A stretch of 64,000 nt of DNA from Spongiibacter taiwanensis (GCF_023702635.1 NZ_CP098455.1:3650183-3714182); one strand, 5' to 3'. Positions 48,277-57,330 are shown, counted from the stretch's first letter. The notes: generated by a model from the letters alone, not told the origin. Program-made: numbers and translations.

Positions 48277-48744
48277 GTGTCGGAAAAGAAGAGTTTGCTT
48301 ATTGTCTATCACAGCCAGTCGGGTCGCAACGAGTCCCTTGCCCGGGCGGCCTACCACGGGGCGCGTGAGGCCGAGCCCGCAATGAATATCCATTTGCTGC
48401 GTGCCGCAGAGGCGGGGATGCGTGATCTGCTGGGGGCTGCTGGGCTGCTGTTGGTGTTTCCAGAATATTCCGGCTCAATGGCTGGCGGGATGAAGGAGTT
48501 TATGGACCGCTGCTTTTATCCCGCCATCGATCGCCAGCTCAATTTGCCATTTGGCATGTTGATCTGCACCGGCAACGACGGCCGTAATGCTGAGGTCCTG
48601 GCGGCCCGTATTGCCAAGGGAATCCCCTGGATACCTGCCTGCGAAACCCGGATATTTCGAGGCCGGCCGGACGACAGCACGCTTACCGAAGCGGCAGAAA
48701 CCGGCGCCGCGTTAGCGGCTGGGGTGGCAATGGGCATTTTCTAG
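48277..48744 (+). CDS. flavodoxin-like / NADPH-dependent FMN reductase family protein
   Basis: 155 residues from GTG 48277. An FMN phosphate loop is suggested by YHSQSGRNESLARAA, and the isoalloxazine-side loop by VFPEYSGSMAGGMKEFMDRCFYP. GMLICTGNDGRN forms the third flavin contact. This is the flavoprotein fold of WrbA/FMN-reductase relatives; the partner and physiological electron donor are unknown. It is divergent from the glyoxalase gene. Confidence 0.7.
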   Translation: MSEKKSLLIVYHSQSGRNESLARAAYHGAREAEPAMNIHLLRAAEAGMRDLLGAAGLLLVFPEYSGSMAGGMKEFMDRCFYPAIDRQLNLPFGMLICTGNDGRNAEVLAARIAKGIPWIPACETRIFRGRPDDSTLTEAAETGAALAAGVAMGIF

Positions 48745-48922
48745 CCCGCTGTGATTGGGTCGGCCGGATTGACTCGTCTCCCTGTTTTCCAGCCGATGGC
48801 AATTACACAAAAGCTGACTATATTCGATTTACAAGTCGAGATTTCCAACTAAACTGCAGTTGGTATCCGATCAGTTGTTTTGGTTCGTATACAGATAACA
48901 ATAATGGAAATCGGGAGATCTG

Positions 48923-51334
48923 ATGATGCGTGAGCGTCTGCTAACATTGAACATCCTTCCTGCAACTTTTTCTGCGGCCGTCTTCGCAGCCGCTATTTCG
49001 GCGGCCATGGCAGAGCCGGTACTTGAAGAGGTCTTGGTCACGGCAACCTTTCGGGCGGAGAGCCTGCAAGATGTGCCGGTATCGGTCAATGCGGTTTCTG
49101 GTGAAAAGATGCTGGAGATCGGCATTGATAAAATTGAGGACCTGCAAGCCTACGTGCCCAACCTGTCCATGTCGGAGACCGGCATCGGCACCAATATTTA
49201 TATTCGAGGGATTGGCTCTGGGATCAACCCCGGCTTTGAACAGTCGGTAGGGATGTACTTTGACGGCATCGCCTACAGCCGGGCACAACTGACCCGGGCG
49301 CCCTTCCTGGATCTGGCGCGGGTGGAGGTTCTGCGCGGTCCGCAAAATATTCTCTACGGCAAAAACAGTATTGCTGGCGCCCTGAGCCTGGTGTCCGCCA
49401 AACCGGGGCAGGAGCAAGAGGGCATGGTATCGGCGTTGTATGAGCCTGACCACGGCGAAAAAGTGTTGGATGCGGTGTTGTCAGGGCCGCTGACCGATAC
49501 CCTTGGTGCACGGGTTGCCCTGCGCAAACGTGAGTTTGATGGGTATATCGAGAACTTGACCTTGAACCGGGACGAGCCAGCCCGGGAGGAAAGCACATTC
49601 AGGGCGATTTTGGATTGGGCGGCAACACCCAACCTCAATGCGATGTTGAAATTTGAGCTGGGCAAATTCAATGTCGATGGTCGCCAGATCGAGATTACCA
49701 ATGATCAACCCTCGACCAATCCTAATTTTGGCGGTGCAAACTATTCCCAGATTCTGGCCGGTGCCTTTGGTGCCGACCCTTCCGTGACCAACACCGAACT
49801 GGATTACAAGCGCACCTCTAATGGCGATTACAGTGATAACCGGACCCGCAACTTCACGTTGAACGTCGATTACACTGTGGGCGGTGGCACCTTGAGTTTT
49901 ATCGCCGGTTTTCTGACCTACGAGTTCGATGAGTTATGTGACTGCGATTTCACAGGCGCACCGGTATTCAGTGTGCTGTTTGAAGAGGAATACGATCAGT
50001 TCAGCCAGGAGCTGCGCTGGGTCTCCGAGGCGGGCGGGACGTTTGAGCATATCGGCGGTATCTACCACCAGAAAAGCGAGCTGGATTTTTATGATGCAAT
50101 CCTGATCGACAGCCCGATCATCCCCGAGGCGGTGCGCCAGCGGGTGTTTGCCCAGACCGGTAGCGCCGCAGCGGCCCAGGCAGCACGGGATGCCATTGCC
50201 AATACCACCACCCCGCGTTATTTCAACTCTGATGCAGACTTGTGGTCCTTTTTTTGGCAAACCACCTGGAATGCGACCGACCGCTTCCGTACCACCCTTG
50301 GGCTGCGCTATTCCCGGGAAGACAAGGAAGGCAGTCGCAGCCTGGATGTGGCCGACCTGAACGGCGTACAAAAGCCCTTTACGCCTTCGCCGGTGGGAGT
50401 TGATGGTGTCTTGGCGGGGCTGTTCAAAATTGAGCGGCATGATCTGGAAGGCGAGCAAAATGAAAATCAGTTGGCGCCGTCACTGAATTTTCAATATGAC
50501 TTTACTGACGACATTATGGGGTATGTCACCGCCACCAAGGGCTATAAGTCTGGCGGCTTTGACGCCCGCTCAAACGCCTCTCCCAGTCTGACTGATGGCC
50601 TGGCGCCAATCGCGGGCTCCTTCGAATACGGTGAGGAAGAAGCCAAGAGTTTCGAAGTCGGCACCAAGAGCAGCTTCTTTAACGGCCGGTTGGAGCTGAA
50701 TTTGGCGGCGTTTTACACCGAGTACGACGACTTGCAGGTGAGCATTTACGACGGCACCCTGGGCTTTAATGTGGGCAACGCCGGCGCCGCGGAGACCAAA
50801 GGTATCGAACTGGATGGTCGTGTTGCCGTCACTGAGCAGTTGACCATGAGTTTTGCGTTGGCATTCCTGGATTTCGAGTTCACCGACTTTGAAAACGGCC
50901 AGTGCTATCAGGGCCAAACACCGGACTCCATCGGCCCTGGCGGCACGCCTTATTGTGATTACGAGGGCATGACCAATCAGTATGTGGCCGATTATTCCGG
51001 TAACTTGGCTTTTGACTTCCGTCAGCCACTGTCTGGCAATATGGAGTTCCGGGCGGTGACCGATTTCGTATTCACTGATGATTACAACTCGTCTCAGAAT
51101 CTGGACCCCAGTCAAGAGCAGGACGGGTATGTGAAAGTGAATATGCGATTGGCGTTGGCTAACCTGAAGCAGGGTTGGGAAGTGGCCTTGGTGGGTAAAA
51201 ACCTGACTGACGAGGAAGTTGTTTCCTATTCTAATGACACCCCATTGGCCAATAGCAGCTTTAGTAGCATCGGTCATTACTCCTTTGTTGAGCGTCCCCG
51301 CAGCGTTGCCCTTCAGGTGACTCTGCGCTGGTAA
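48923..51334 (+). CDS. TonB-dependent receptor, first of a tandem pair
   Basis: 803 residues. A signal peptide (about 1-30) is followed by VLEEVLVTATFRAESLQDVPVSV at the plug start, SETGIGTNIYIRGIGSG, the VEVLRGPQNILYGKNSIAGAL plug signature, and a 22-strand barrel with FTDDIMGYVTATKGYKSGGF and the C-terminal SVALQVTLRW. It imports a nutrient across the outer membrane using TonB energy. The ligand cannot be told from sequence. The next receptor is a close paralogue. GGGAG precedes ATG 48923. Confidence 0.92.
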   Translation: MMRERLLTLNILPATFSAAVFAAAISAAMAEPVLEEVLVTATFRAESLQDVPVSVNAVSGEKMLEIGIDKIEDLQAYVPNLSMSETGIGTNIYIRGIGSGINPGFEQSVGMYFDGIAYSRAQLTRAPFLDLARVEVLRGPQNILYGKNSIAGALSLVSAKPGQEQEGMVSALYEPDHGEKVLDAVLSGPLTDTLGARVALRKREFDGYIENLTLNRDEPAREESTFRAILDWAATPNLNAMLKFELGKFNVDGRQIEITNDQPSTNPNFGGANYSQILAGAFGADPSVTNTELDYKRTSNGDYSDNRTRNFTLNVDYTVGGGTLSFIAGFLTYEFDELCDCDFTGAPVFSVLFEEEYDQFSQELRWVSEAGGTFEHIGGIYHQKSELDFYDAILIDSPIIPEAVRQRVFAQTGSAAAAQAARDAIANTTTPRYFNSDADLWSFFWQTTWNATDRFRTTLGLRYSREDKEGSRSLDVADLNGVQKPFTPSPVGVDGVLAGLFKIERHDLEGEQNENQLAPSLNFQYDFTDDIMGYVTATKGYKSGGFDARSNASPSLTDGLAPIAGSFEYGEEEAKSFEVGTKSSFFNGRLELNLAAFYTEYDDLQVSIYDGTLGFNVGNAGAAETKGIELDGRVAVTEQLTMSFALAFLDFEFTDFENGQCYQGQTPDSIGPGGTPYCDYEGMTNQYVADYSGNLAFDFRQPLSGNMEFRAVTDFVFTDDYNSSQNLDPSQEQDGYVKVNMRLALANLKQGWEVALVGKNLTDEEVVSYSNDTPLANSSFSSIGHYSFVERPRSVALQVTLRW

Positions 51335-51653
51335 TGCGCTTCCCACGCCGCCTCGCTTTTGTCGTGAGGCGGCGATTTATCTCTCCAGTTCGATTCTTGT
51401 TTTTGCCCTCTGCTTGTGCCAAATAGCCGTCAAATACGTAATCTGTCACCTATACTTAGTTGCGAGCAGCTCGTGCGCCCGAGAGGATAGTGGGTATTTT
51501 TAAAAAAAATGATTTTCGATTGATTCTTGCTGCTGATTGGGCTATGTTTTCATTGCAAACATGGGGTCGAGATTGTTGATCTTTCCCTGCGTTGCGAAGA
51601 TAGGCGCCATCGCCAAAATTAGTGCCAATAAAAATTACAGTTGTGGAGGTCAC
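51335..51653. other. region between the two TonB receptors
   Basis: 319 bases. The first part contains a hairpin terminator (51346-51374). The second part is AT-rich (around 51490-51560) and likely includes the promoter of the second receptor. No RNA gene or coding frame is supported. Confidence 0.45.
51346..51374 (+). terminator. terminator hairpin after the first TonB receptor
   Basis: CGCCGCCTC at 51346-51354 pairs with GAGGCGGCG at 51366-51374 across an 11-nt loop, followed by ATTTATCT. The stem is strong but the T tract is short. Confidence 0.65.
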
Positions 51654-54236
51654 ATGGCCTTAAAGAATGTTGTATCAAGCTTTCGTAAATCCCTTCTCGC
51701 CACCAGTATCGCTGCCCTGAGCAGTGGCGCTGTCGCCCAGGCGGTGCTGGAAGAGGTGATCGTGACGGCCACCCTCCGCGCCGAGAGTCTGCAAGACGTA
51801 CCGGTATCGGTGAACGCGGTAACCGGCGAAAAAATGCTTGAGGCAGGGATCGGCAAAATCGAGGATTTGCAGTCCTACGTTCCCAACTTAACCATGTCTG
51901 AAACGGGTATTGGCACCAATATCTATATTCGGGGCATTGGCTCGGGGATTAACCCCGGCTTTGAACAGTCGGTGGGGATGTATTTTGATGGCGTGAGCTA
52001 CGGACGTGCTCAGTTGACCCGGGCTCCCTTTCTCGACCTCCAACGGGTAGAAGTGCTGCGTGGTCCGCAGAATATTTTGTTTGGTAAAAACAGCATCGCC
52101 GGCGCATTGAGTCTGATCTCGGCGCGCCCTGGCCAAGAATTTGAAGGCATGGTGTCAGGGACTTTTGAGCCCGATACCAACGAGCGCATTCTGGATTTTG
52201 TGGCCTCCGGGCCGATTAACGACGAATTCGGTGCGCGCTTGGCCATTCGCAAGCGCGAAATTGACGGCCACATTGAGAATATCACCCTCAATCGCGATGA
52301 GCCTCAGCGAGAAGAGCAGACCATTCGCTTGATTCTTGACTGGGACGTTAATGCAGATCTGACGGCGTCTCTCAAGCTGGAAACCGGTTCCTTCGACGTC
52401 AATGGTCGGCAGATCGAGATCATTAATGACCAGCGTTCCACCTCTGGAACAAGTGCCTTCACTGGGCGTACCTACGCTGAAATCCTCGATTTCACTGAAA
52501 TCCCGGTTGGCCCGATTATTCTTGCACGGGTTGATGCCGACTCCTCGGTGCTAAACAACCGGCAGGATTACAAGCGCTCGTCTAACGGCGACTTCAGCTA
52601 TAACGACACCCGCAACGCCACATTGAATGTGGATTATTATCGCGACGGGCATCAGTTCACGTTTATCACCGGTCTGCTTGGCTATAAAACTGACGAGTTG
52701 TGCGACTGTGACTTTACCGGGGCGCCGGTATTCAGCGTCGCGGCGGAAGAAGAGTACAAGCAATTCAGTCAGGAATTGCGCTGGGTATCGCCGGTGGGCG
52801 AAACTTTTGAATTTATTGCCGGTGGTTTTGTGCAATTCAGTGAGCTGGATTTTTACGACAGTATTCGTGTAGACAGCGATATACTGCCCGGCCTGCTCAA
52901 TGCAGCCGACCTGCAGGAAGTTGGGGGCCGGGGCGAACGTCCACCCTTTGACCTGGAGGGCGGTCCCTTTGACGATGTAACCGAAAACTCATTGGAAGGC
53001 TCTCCGCTGTTGGGAGTGTTCCAGCCCCTGTTTAATGCAGGGCTGCCTGAGTTGGGTGGCATCGGTGATGCCGGTGATGCGATCCGTAACCTGGGTACGC
53101 CGCGCTATTTCAGCAGTGATACCGAACTGTTTTCGGTCTTCTTGCAAACCACTTGGAACGTGACCGATGTATTCCGGACCACGCTCGGTCTGCGTTACGC
53201 CTACGAGAAGAAAGACGGCAGTCGTTCCCTGGATTTTCGTAATATCGCGACCGGTGAGCGCTTCGCTGAAGGGGAGATCGACACGGTGGTGGCGAAGAAC
53301 TTCTCTGCAGAGCGCCACAACCTGAAAGGCAGCCGGACCGAGAGCAACGTGTCGCCCTCGTTGAATTTCCAGTATGACTACAACGACGACATCATGCTTT
53401 ACTCAACCATCAGTAAAGGGTTCAAATCTGGTGGCTACGATGCCCGTTCAAATGCCTCACCGGACACCAACTCCATTCGTCCGCTGCAAAACGCTGATGA
53501 TCCGCAAATTCTTGTCGGTAGCTTTGAGTACGATGAGGAAGAGGCAACCAGTTTGGAAGTCGGTGCCAAAACCACCTTGTGGAACGGCGCGGCTGAGCTG
53601 AATGTGGCGGCGTTTTACACCAAGTACGACAACCTGCAGGTGAGTATTTTTGACGGAACGCTGGGCTTCAATGTGGGTAATGCCGGTGCCGCCAATACCA
53701 TGGGGATCGAGCTTGATGGCCGGGTTGCGCTGTCTGAAAAACTCATGCTGACAGGTGCTTTGGCGCTGCTAGACTTCGAATTCACCGACTATGAAAACGG
53801 TCAGTGCTACCAAGGTCAGCCAGCCGACAGCGTGCAGGACGGTGTGGAGTATTGTAACTACAAGGGCAAAACCAACCAGTACGTGGCAGACTACTCGGGT
53901 AACATCGGGCTGGTATATACCACCTCGGTTTGGGAAGACCTTGAACTGCGCAGCGCCGCTGACTTTGTTTTCACTGGCGACTACAACTCTTCCCAGAACC
54001 TCGATCCCAGTCAGGAACAACAGGGCTACGTGAAGACCAATCTGCGCGTGTCGCTGTCTGACCCGCTGAAAGGTTGGGAGGTCGCCGCACTGGTGAAAAA
54101 CCTCACCGACGAGACCATCATTTCCTATTCAAATGACACGCCGCTTTCCAGCAACATCTTTGGTAGCATTGGCCACTACGGTTTTGTGGAGGCGCCCCGG
54201 ACCTTTGCAATTCAGGGAACCTATCGTTGGTACTGA
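51654..54236 (+). CDS. TonB-dependent receptor, second of a tandem pair
   Basis: 860 residues from ATG 51654, preceded by GGAGG; an upstream frame to 51537 is not needed. A signal peptide ends near SGAVAQA, then VLEEVIVTATLRAESLQDVPVSV and the same plug signatures as the first receptor. The barrel is about 40 residues longer than the paralogue, mainly in one extracellular loop (around LQEVGGRGERPPFDLEGG), and ends FAIQGTYRWY. Tandem duplication followed by divergence of a surface loop is the likely history. The ligand is unknown. Confidence 0.92.
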   Translation: MALKNVVSSFRKSLLATSIAALSSGAVAQAVLEEVIVTATLRAESLQDVPVSVNAVTGEKMLEAGIGKIEDLQSYVPNLTMSETGIGTNIYIRGIGSGINPGFEQSVGMYFDGVSYGRAQLTRAPFLDLQRVEVLRGPQNILFGKNSIAGALSLISARPGQEFEGMVSGTFEPDTNERILDFVASGPINDEFGARLAIRKREIDGHIENITLNRDEPQREEQTIRLILDWDVNADLTASLKLETGSFDVNGRQIEIINDQRSTSGTSAFTGRTYAEILDFTEIPVGPIILARVDADSSVLNNRQDYKRSSNGDFSYNDTRNATLNVDYYRDGHQFTFITGLLGYKTDELCDCDFTGAPVFSVAAEEEYKQFSQELRWVSPVGETFEFIAGGFVQFSELDFYDSIRVDSDILPGLLNAADLQEVGGRGERPPFDLEGGPFDDVTENSLEGSPLLGVFQPLFNAGLPELGGIGDAGDAIRNLGTPRYFSSDTELFSVFLQTTWNVTDVFRTTLGLRYAYEKKDGSRSLDFRNIATGERFAEGEIDTVVAKNFSAERHNLKGSRTESNVSPSLNFQYDYNDDIMLYSTISKGFKSGGYDARSNASPDTNSIRPLQNADDPQILVGSFEYDEEEATSLEVGAKTTLWNGAAELNVAAFYTKYDNLQVSIFDGTLGFNVGNAGAANTMGIELDGRVALSEKLMLTGALALLDFEFTDYENGQCYQGQPADSVQDGVEYCNYKGKTNQYVADYSGNIGLVYTTSVWEDLELRSAADFVFTGDYNSSQNLDPSQEQQGYVKTNLRVSLSDPLKGWEVAALVKNLTDETIISYSNDTPLSSNIFGSIGHYGFVEAPRTFAIQGTYRWY

Positions 54237-54281
54237 ATTAGCAGATACGCTTCCCCATGGGGGAGTTTTTGGGGCCTTTTA

Positions 54282-54306
54282 ACGCCGCTTCATGCGGCGT
54301 TTTTTT
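54282..54306 (+). terminator. rho-independent terminator after the second TonB receptor
   Basis: ACGCCGC at 54282-54288 pairs with GCGGCGT at 54294-54300 across TTCAT, followed directly by T to 54306. It lies only 17 nt before the XdhC-like start codon. Confidence 0.9.
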
Positions 54307-54323
54307 ATGTTGGGACGACCACT

Positions 54324-55280
54324 TTGCAATCAGCAGATGAATTGGTGCTGCGGGCAGTTGCCCGCGCGTTGGGGCAGGGGCGATCGGTATGGCTGTGTAC
54401 CGTGGTGCAAACCTTTGGCGCGTCACCGCGGCCACTGGGTTCCATGCTCGCCCTGGATGACGAGGGTGATCTGACCGGCTCTCTATCGGGTGGCTGTATT
54501 GAGGATGATCTGCTCGAGCGGCTCGCCAATGGCCAGCTGGAACAGGGCCTGCCCCAGGTGGTTGAATACGGTGTCAGCCCGGAAGAGAATGAGCGCTTTG
54601 GCCTGCCCTGTGGCGGTCGCATGGGGGTATTGGTCGAAAGACTGGATCACGGGTTTCTTCCTGCGGTTACCGACATTCTCAATGGGCTGACCTCTCGCCA
54701 GGGCTGTCATCGACGGGTATCCCTGGCCGATGGCCGCTGGCAATTATTGCCGTTGGGGCCGCCGGAGACACAATTGCTCCACGAGGGAGAGGTGCGTCAG
54801 GACTTTGGTCCCCGCTTCCAACTGCTACTGGTCGGTGCCAATGAGTTGGCGCGTTGCATTGCCGAGATTGCCCTGGCCATGGATTACCGCGTACTGGTGA
54901 CAGATCCACGGGATGATCGTCTGCGTCAATGGCCGGTGCCCGCCGCCGAAATCCTGGCGGGCATGCCCGATGACGTGGTGCGCGAGCACGCCAATGATCG
55001 TCATAGCATTGTGATTACCCTGACCCATGACCCTCGCATTGACGATATGGCGCTGATGGAAGCCCTCGCCCAGCCGCTATTTTATGTCGGCGCGCTGGGC
55101 TCCAGCCGTACCTCAGAAAAACGTCGTGAACGGTTATTGGCTCTGGATCTGACCGAATCTCAACTTGCCCGCCTGCACGCGCCGGTGGGTCTGGATATCG
55201 GCAGCAAATCGGCCATGGAAATCGCTGTTGCGATCATGGCCGAACTCACCCAACTGCGTCGTCGCGGAGAAGTGGGGTGA
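54324..55280 (+). CDS. XdhC/CoxI-family molybdenum enzyme maturation protein
   Basis: 318 residues from TTG 54324 (GGGA about 9 nt upstream). The N-terminal domain has the XdhC signature VVQTFGASPRPLGSMLAL, followed by GSLSGGCIEDDLLERL and FGLPCGGRMGVLVE. The C-terminal Rossmann part has LLVGANELARCIAEIA and FYVGALGSSRTSEKRRERL. XdhC proteins bind molybdenum cofactor and help insert or sulfurate it in xanthine-dehydrogenase-type enzymes. No such enzyme is in the window. It overlaps the MobA-like gene by 4 nt. A terminator immediately upstream leaves no room for its own promoter. Confidence 0.88.
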   Translation: MQSADELVLRAVARALGQGRSVWLCTVVQTFGASPRPLGSMLALDDEGDLTGSLSGGCIEDDLLERLANGQLEQGLPQVVEYGVSPEENERFGLPCGGRMGVLVERLDHGFLPAVTDILNGLTSRQGCHRRVSLADGRWQLLPLGPPETQLLHEGEVRQDFGPRFQLLLVGANELARCIAEIALAMDYRVLVTDPRDDRLRQWPVPAAEILAGMPDDVVREHANDRHSIVITLTHDPRIDDMALMEALAQPLFYVGALGSSRTSEKRRERLLALDLTESQLARLHAPVGLDIGSKSAMEIAVAIMAELTQLRRRGEVG

Positions 55281-55897
55281 CTAACTCATCCAATCAGGCG
55301 TCAGCGAATGTGATGGCCCTGGTGTTGGCGGCCGGCCAAAGCCGCCGCTTCGGTAGCGACAAACGCCGGGTAGTAATGCCGGATGGCGGGCTGCTGATCA
55401 ATGCCATTGTTCGGCGGTTGCGCAAAGCGGGCGTGCCAGCCAGGGTGGCGCTGCCGGTTGACGACCCGATAGCGTTAGAGTGCGAGGGTGAGTACATTTT
55501 TTGTCCAGATGCGGCCAAGGGCATGGGCCACACCATTGCCAGTGGCGTAATTCAACTTCAGCAATGCAGTGACCTTCAGGCAATAATGATTATGCCGGTG
55601 GACCTGCCGTTGATTCGCGTTTCCACCCTGCGCGCAATAGCTAAGGCAGCGGAGCAGGAGAGCATTGTTGTCCCCATCAGCAATCGGCGGCATGGCCACC
55701 CGGTGTGCTTCGGGCGGGCGTTTTTTCCGCTTCTGACCCAATTGCAGGGTGATGAAGGGGCGAAGAAAATCATCCGGGGCAGTCAAAATAACGTCGTTAC
55801 GCTGGCGGTGGATGATCCGGGCATCTATGAGGATGGGGATGAGCCCCAGGCCATGGCAGCTCTTATCGGCAGGTTAAACCGGGGACAGTATACCTAA
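55277..55897 (+). CDS. MobA/MocA-like molybdenum cofactor nucleotidyltransferase
   Basis: 206 residues from GTG 55277 (GTGA overlap). The nucleotide-binding loop is LVLAAGQSRRFGSDKR, followed by AAKGMGHTIASGV and the metal-binding IIMPVDLPLIRVS. The size and motifs fit MocA-type molybdopterin cytidylyl/guanylyltransferases, commonly paired with XdhC. The last six residues (RGQYT region) and stop are encoded inside the left inverted repeat of the adjacent transposon-like element, so the C-terminus was probably rewritten by insertion. Confidence 0.85.
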   Translation: MTNSSNQASANVMALVLAAGQSRRFGSDKRRVVMPDGGLLINAIVRRLRKAGVPARVALPVDDPIALECEGEYIFCPDAAKGMGHTIASGVIQLQQCSDLQAIMIMPVDLPLIRVSTLRAIAKAAEQESIVVPISNRRHGHPVCFGRAFFPLLTQLQGDEGAKKIIRGSQNNVVTLAVDDPGIYEDGDEPQAMAALIGRLNRGQYT

Positions 55898-56648
55898 TTC
55901 TTCATCGCGCTTTCTTTCTATTGGGCTTTCTGCCGGGGCACCCTGGCATTAGCGCTTTCCCGGTTAGCGCTTCAAGATTTTTAATGAAGTTTGTACTGCC
56001 CAGCGGTCGACCGGTTCTTGTGTGCTGTTGGATAATTGCGGCCTCGTCGCGATGTCCCGCAGAAAGATAGTCTGTCCAGTTGGTTATGCGATCAAGCATG
56101 GGGCTCACCTTAACCAGCCCATCATCTCTGCCGGCGAGGTGGGCTTTTGCGCTCGACCACTGCCAGTCAGCCGGGTGACGGGATAAGCCTGCAACGACAG
56201 GGTTGCGTTCTACATATTTCACTGTTGCCAGCAAGTGCCTTTCATCCATGACAAAAGAGTGGAACCGCTCCTGCCACAAATGCCCCCGCCAGCCCTGGCG
56301 AGCATTCACATGACGTGTATAGCGCCGGTGGGCCTCACCCAATGCCGCTCTGAGCCCATCCTCCTTGCTGGGTACCATTACCAGATGAACGTGGTTTGGC
56401 ATCAGGCAGTATGCCCAGACCTCGGTCCCGGATTCCCTAGTGAACTGCGACATCAGTTCAATATAAAAGCGATAATCGTCATCAGAGAAAAATGTTTTCT
56501 GGCGGCGATTGCCTCGTTGCGTTACGTGATGGGGGTAACCCGGAACAACAACACGAGCCATCCTGGCCATATCGAACCTCCTTGTTCAATACTGGGCTGG
56601 TATGAATAGAGAATAGATCAGGTATTGAAATGGGTATACTGTCCCCGT
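55879..56648 (-). mobile_element. RAYT element with inverted terminal repeats
   Basis: The left end CCGGGGACAGTATACC (55879-55894) is the reverse complement of GGTATACTGTCCCCG at 56633-56647, 15 bp perfect, with imperfect pairing a few bases further in. Between them lies one Y1 transposase gene. The left end overlaps the end of the MobA-like gene. A second copy of the right end follows at 56656-56834. RAYT genes normally lack such repeats of their own and act on REP palindromes, so the boundaries are an inference. Confidence 0.7.
55902..56570 (-). CDS. REP-associated tyrosine transposase (Y1_Tnp, RAYT)
   Basis: 222 residues. The HUH motif is in CLMPNHVHLVM (His60 and His62), and the catalytic tyrosine is Tyr119 in TVKYVERNPVVAG, with GHLWQERFHSFVMDE between them. 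YPHHVTQRGNRRQKTFFSDDDY is the common N-terminus of the family. RAYTs are single-strand DNA transposases that spread REP sequences. GGAGG precedes ATG 56570. The gene appears intact. The first 33 codons are also present in a truncated copy upstream. Confidence 0.92.
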   Translation of the reverse strand: MARMARVVVPGYPHHVTQRGNRRQKTFFSDDDYRFYIELMSQFTRESGTEVWAYCLMPNHVHLVMVPSKEDGLRAALGEAHRRYTRHVNARQGWRGHLWQERFHSFVMDERHLLATVKYVERNPVVAGLSRHPADWQWSSAKAHLAGRDDGLVKVSPMLDRITNWTDYLSAGHRDEAAIIQQHTRTGRPLGSTNFIKNLEALTGKALMPGCPGRKPNRKKAR

Positions 56649-56655
56649 GTTTCCC

Positions 56656-56756
56656 CGATAATCGTCATCAGAGAAAAATGTTTTCTGGCGGCGATTACCT
56701 CGTTGCGTTATGTGATGGGGGTAACCCGGAACAACAACACGAGCCATCCTGGCCAT
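56656..56756 (-). pseudogene. truncated RAYT 5' fragment
   Basis: The start codon (56756), ribosome site and first 33 codons of the transposase are repeated here with two base differences, then end at 56656. No catalytic residue is included. It is a fragment left by duplication. Confidence 0.85.
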
Positions 56757-56834
56757 ATCGAACCTCCTTGTTCAATACTGGGCTGGTATGAATAGAGAAT
56801 AGATCAGGTATTGAAATGGGTATACTGTCCCCGG
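56656..56834. repeat. 178-bp direct duplication of the RAYT right end
   Basis: Bases 56470-56647 and 56656-56833 match with two differences (GATTG/GATTA and TTACG/TTATG), separated by 8 bp; the offset is 186. The copy contains the RAYT start region and another GGTATACTGTCCCCGG terminal repeat (56819-56834). Confidence 0.92.
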
Positions 56835-56846
56835 AATTCAGAGCTT

Positions 56847-56898
56847 GTTCAACAATCGGATAGGTCGCGGCTGCGCGCGACATATCCTTACATTAGGT
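56847..56898 (-). repeat. attC-like site closing the two-gene cassette
   Basis: On the minus strand ACCTAAT (56898-56892) and GTTGAAC (56853-56847) fit the R'' and R' boxes, with one mismatch in R''. Between them GGATATGTCGCG and CGCGACCTATCC pair at 11 of 12 positions around a CGCAGC loop. The site overlaps the stop codon of the gene ending at 56893. At 52 bp it is short for attC; it could instead be a terminator-like hairpin. Confidence 0.5.
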
Positions 56899-57327
56899 TT
56901 TACTCTGAACACCTGAGTTTTCATCTCGTTTTTTAATATTTCTATCCGCCAGCCAAAGCAAAAAGATAATTGAAATTATTGAGGAAGGCACTCCAGTTTT
57001 AATAGCGGAAATATGGAACGACCGTATATTCTCCGGATTTGAAACAAATTGTTCGTGCCTTGAGTGCCAAATTTTTTGACGCTCAAATTGATCTGGGTGT
57101 AGCATTATTTCCTGAGTCTGTGATGCTTTGTATTTCTCTACAGCCACATCCTTTGCATACCTAAAGCCCGTCACCCATGCCACTAGCAGTATTAAGACCG
57201 ATGCCGCTAGTGCAATTTTTTCTGGCGAAACAGATTTAGCGCGCCACTTGATGATGTAGTACACCGGCAGGGCGACTAAAAGCTGCATGAAAATCATACC
57301 TAAGTACAAACCGATCTGGGTGCCCAT
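56893..57327 (-). CDS. hypothetical membrane protein in a gene cassette
   Basis: 144 residues. Predicted membrane helices are at about 8-27, 37-56 and 110-127; the middle is charged (EKYKASQTQEIMLHPDQFERQ). AAAGGA stands about 8 nt before ATG 57327. Base composition is clearly more AT-rich than the housekeeping genes. It follows the secreted-protein gene by 3 nt, so the two form one cassette. I recognise no family. Confidence 0.6.
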   Translation of the reverse strand: MGTQIGLYLGMIFMQLLVALPVYYIIKWRAKSVSPEKIALAASVLILLVAWVTGFRYAKDVAVEKYKASQTQEIMLHPDQFERQKIWHSRHEQFVSNPENIRSFHISAIKTGVPSSIISIIFLLWLADRNIKKRDENSGVQSKT

Positions 57328-57330
57328 AAG

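Noticed and set aside
55879..56834. Classical DDE insertion sequence because of inverted ends
   Set aside because: The encoded enzyme is a Y1 HUH transposase with HVH and a catalytic Tyr, and no target-site duplication is apparent.
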